NCBI GenBank assembly: GCA_021772935.1
Contig: JAJFLA010000032.1
Span: forward strand, 62,001 to 126,000
Direction of reading: 5' to 3'
Source of the DNA: Gammaproteobacteria bacterium
GTDB lineage: Bacteria > Pseudomonadota > Gammaproteobacteria > Xanthomonadales > SZUA-36
DNA: 64,000 bases
Under the pieces are notes generated by a model that was not told where the DNA came from, did no database searches, and saw nothing but the letters and a program-made list of their open reading frames with translations. The translations under genes were made by a program, and so were the position numbers. Each line of letters begins with the position of its first letter. Position 1 is the first letter of the stretch. Shown piece by piece: positions 62,577 to 64,000 of the stretch.

Positions 62577-64000
62577 ATGGTTAGTTCCGAGCAGCTCACC
62601 GACGCGCTAACGGATCTCAAGGCTCTCGAAGCTGATTCCGAATTCGGTATTGAGGTCGTGCGGATCTGCAAGCCGAAAAAGCAAAGTGAGCCACTGCTTG
62701 TGGATGTGTCCATAGATTGCAGCAGTCTTGTGCACACTAGTAAAGGCCTCAAGTTGCGCTCTCGCGAGCGGTTCTGGTTATGCTTTTCGCCTGATTTCCC
62801 TTTAGATCCGCCGACAGTTTTTGCGCCAGACAGACGCTTTGCTTTTCATGATCACGTTTACTGGATGGATGCACTCGGCGTTAATCTTTGCGTGTATTAC
62901 AGTACTGAACAACAATGGCAACCGGCTCTTGGTGTCACGGGCTTTGTACACAGATTTATGCAATGGCTGGAAGATGCCGTGGGTGGGACTCTCGATCGCC
63001 AGGATCAACCATTCCACCCACCACAGGTTCTTGGTGATCTGGCGAAACAATTCTTTGTAGTACGTGCGGATTGTCCAGATTTCAATGCTGCATGGTTAGG
63101 CTATGCCGTGTTGGAACCAAAACTGGAAAATCGAATTGACCTTGTAGATTGGACACAAGATTGGAGTGTCCACAGGAATAGGACATTGGCACCGACAATA
63201 CTGGTTGATACACCTTTCGTCTCCGAATTTCCCAAGCATGTCAGTTCTCTTTTGATATTGCTGGAGCGCGTAGGCGTTGACACGGGAGCTCTAGCGAACC
63301 TTTTATTGGTGCATGCGCAACACTCGAAGGGGCGTCCACCTATGTTTTTGGTGCTCGGGGTGGCAATGCGTGGAACGATTGGCCAGCAAGCCAACCAACA
63401 TCTGGTAGTTTGGCGGATTGGCGATCGTGACGCGAACGATTTACGAAACTTGGTACGACGGCGTAAAAAGTATTCGGAGAAAAGTGCCAAGGCGACATTC
63501 AATCGGGGCACGACATTGATTGAGCAATGGAAAGAATCTCCGCGCCGGTTGACCTTTTGTACAGTTTATGAAGACCGCCCTGAAATTGTCACGCGTCGGG
63601 ATAACAAGTCCAAGGTAGCCTGGTTCAATGGTAAAACAGTCACGCTATGGGGTGTCGGTGCGTTGGGCTCTCCGATTGCAGAGCACTTGGTGCGCGCTGG
63701 GCTGACTGAGCTACGACTCGTTGATTCGCAAAGGGTAACACCCGGGCTTTTAGTTCGACAAAATTATCGTGACACCGATATTGGTAAATCCAAAGTGGAA
63801 GCGCTGAAACAACATCTGATGGCCATAAATCCCAAGCTCAGAGTTGTTTCATTTCCAAATAATTTGTTGAGTGCAGGGGAATGGTTCGATCAGTCATTGG
63901 TTGATACAGATGCGCTGATTGATGCAACAGCATCACGGCGAGTGGCGATGGTGATTGACAGGTTGTTGCGTGACAAAGGGCCACTTCGGCACCCGGTTGT
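62577..64000 (+). CDS. E2-E1 fusion of a ubiquitin-like conjugation system (cut by window end)
   Basis: Open from the ATG at 62577 to the window edge, 474 residues seen. Residues about 1-130 form an E2-like domain: PDFPLDPPTVF, a histidine pair, then GVNLCVYY with the probable catalytic Cys105, and WQPALGVTGFVHRFMQWL. A central domain of unknown fold follows (about 135-345). From about 350 is an E1/ThiF adenylation domain: GVGALGSPIAEHL at 359-371, the LVRQNY arginine segment and DIGKSKVEAL. The order E2-E1 is that of Cap2 of CBASS and related Ub-like systems. The E1 catalytic cysteine and any JAB partner would lie beyond the window. Confidence 0.85.
   Translation, partial: MVSSEQLTDALTDLKALEADSEFGIEVVRICKPKKQSEPLLVDVSIDCSSLVHTSKGLKLRSRERFWLCFSPDFPLDPPTVFAPDRRFAFHDHVYWMDALGVNLCVYYSTEQQWQPALGVTGFVHRFMQWLEDAVGGTLDRQDQPFHPPQVLGDLAKQFFVVRADCPDFNAAWLGYAVLEPKLENRIDLVDWTQDWSVHRNRTLAPTILVDTPFVSEFPKHVSSLLILLERVGVDTGALANLLLVHAQHSKGRPPMFLVLGVAMRGTIGQQANQHLVVWRIGDRDANDLRNLVRRRKKYSEKSAKATFNRGTTLIEQWKESPRRLTFCTVYEDRPEIVTRRDNKSKVAWFNGKTVTLWGVGALGSPIAEHLVRAGLTELRLVDSQRVTPGLLVRQNYRDTDIGKSKVEALKQHLMAINPKLRVVSFPNNLLSAGEWFDQSLVDTDALIDATASRRVAMVIDRLLRDKGPLRHPV

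Overview
The window is a stretch of gammaproteobacterial chromosome with about average GC, mostly housekeeping, whose right edge runs into an accessory region. The class is indicated by gene order: secB-gpsA, accA-tilS, xseB-ispA-dxs, mtaD-ubiG-mupP, rpsF-rpsR-rplI-dnaB, ffh/rpsP-rimM-trmD-rplS and mutS/pncC-recA-recX-alaS-csrA-tRNA-Ser. The proteins also look gammaproteobacterial (GluQ, HslR, YpjD, a FimX-like protein). I cannot name the genus.

Layout. 1-5.4 kb: end of gpmI, a membrane rhodanese, secB, gpsA, trmL, a repeat element and an unrecognised secreted acidic protein. 5.4-15.3 kb: deoxynucleotide supply and salvage (split B12-dependent reductase nrdJa/nrdJb behind two NrdR boxes, then deoA, deoD, cdd), a TA-flanked MITE at the cdd stop codon, an exported RidA, a DUF2891-amidase fusion and a UspA. 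15.3-23.8 kb (minus strand): dxs, ispA, xseB, tilS, accA, gluQ and a FimX-like protein with degenerate GGDEF and EAL domains. 24.4-31.5 kb: efp, mtaD-ubiG-mupP, a squalene-synthase-like protein, GFA and FmdB proteins, a YciK-like SDR, an Ada-like protein and a HIT protein. 31.7-34.1 kb: a GTG-repeat exported protein with a DUF6502 gene, then two divergent intergenic RNAs. 34.2-60.1 kb: asnS, iscA-like, ribosomal genes, dnaB, an alr remnant, pspF, radA, corC-like, ypjD, ffh, phoX-like, rpsP operon, htpG, hslR, mutS, pncC, recA-recX, alaS, csrA and tRNA-Ser. 60.1-64 kb: tRNA-proximal accessory DNA with a DUF2188 gene, a metallo-beta-lactamase protein and an E2-E1 fusion cut by the window end.

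Most notable points. (1) Around 33.5-34.05 kb two RNAs point away from each other. Each has GGA motifs in hairpin loops and ends in an intrinsic terminator whose loop also carries GGA. This is the architecture of RsmY/RsmZ/CsrB-type RNAs that titrate CsrA, and csrA lies in the same window. (2) The tRNA-Ser-linked module of a ComEC-type metallo-beta-lactamase plus an E2-E1 fusion resembles bacterial ubiquitin-like conjugation systems of antiphage islands. (3) A family of intergenic elements with ends like AAGGAACCTCTGAT occurs at least four times, and one copy supplies the last codons and stop of dxs. (4) The repeat protein carries GTGI repeats both before and after its signal peptide and is translationally coupled to DUF6502.

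All calls come from reading the sequence and from knowledge of protein families; no database search was run.
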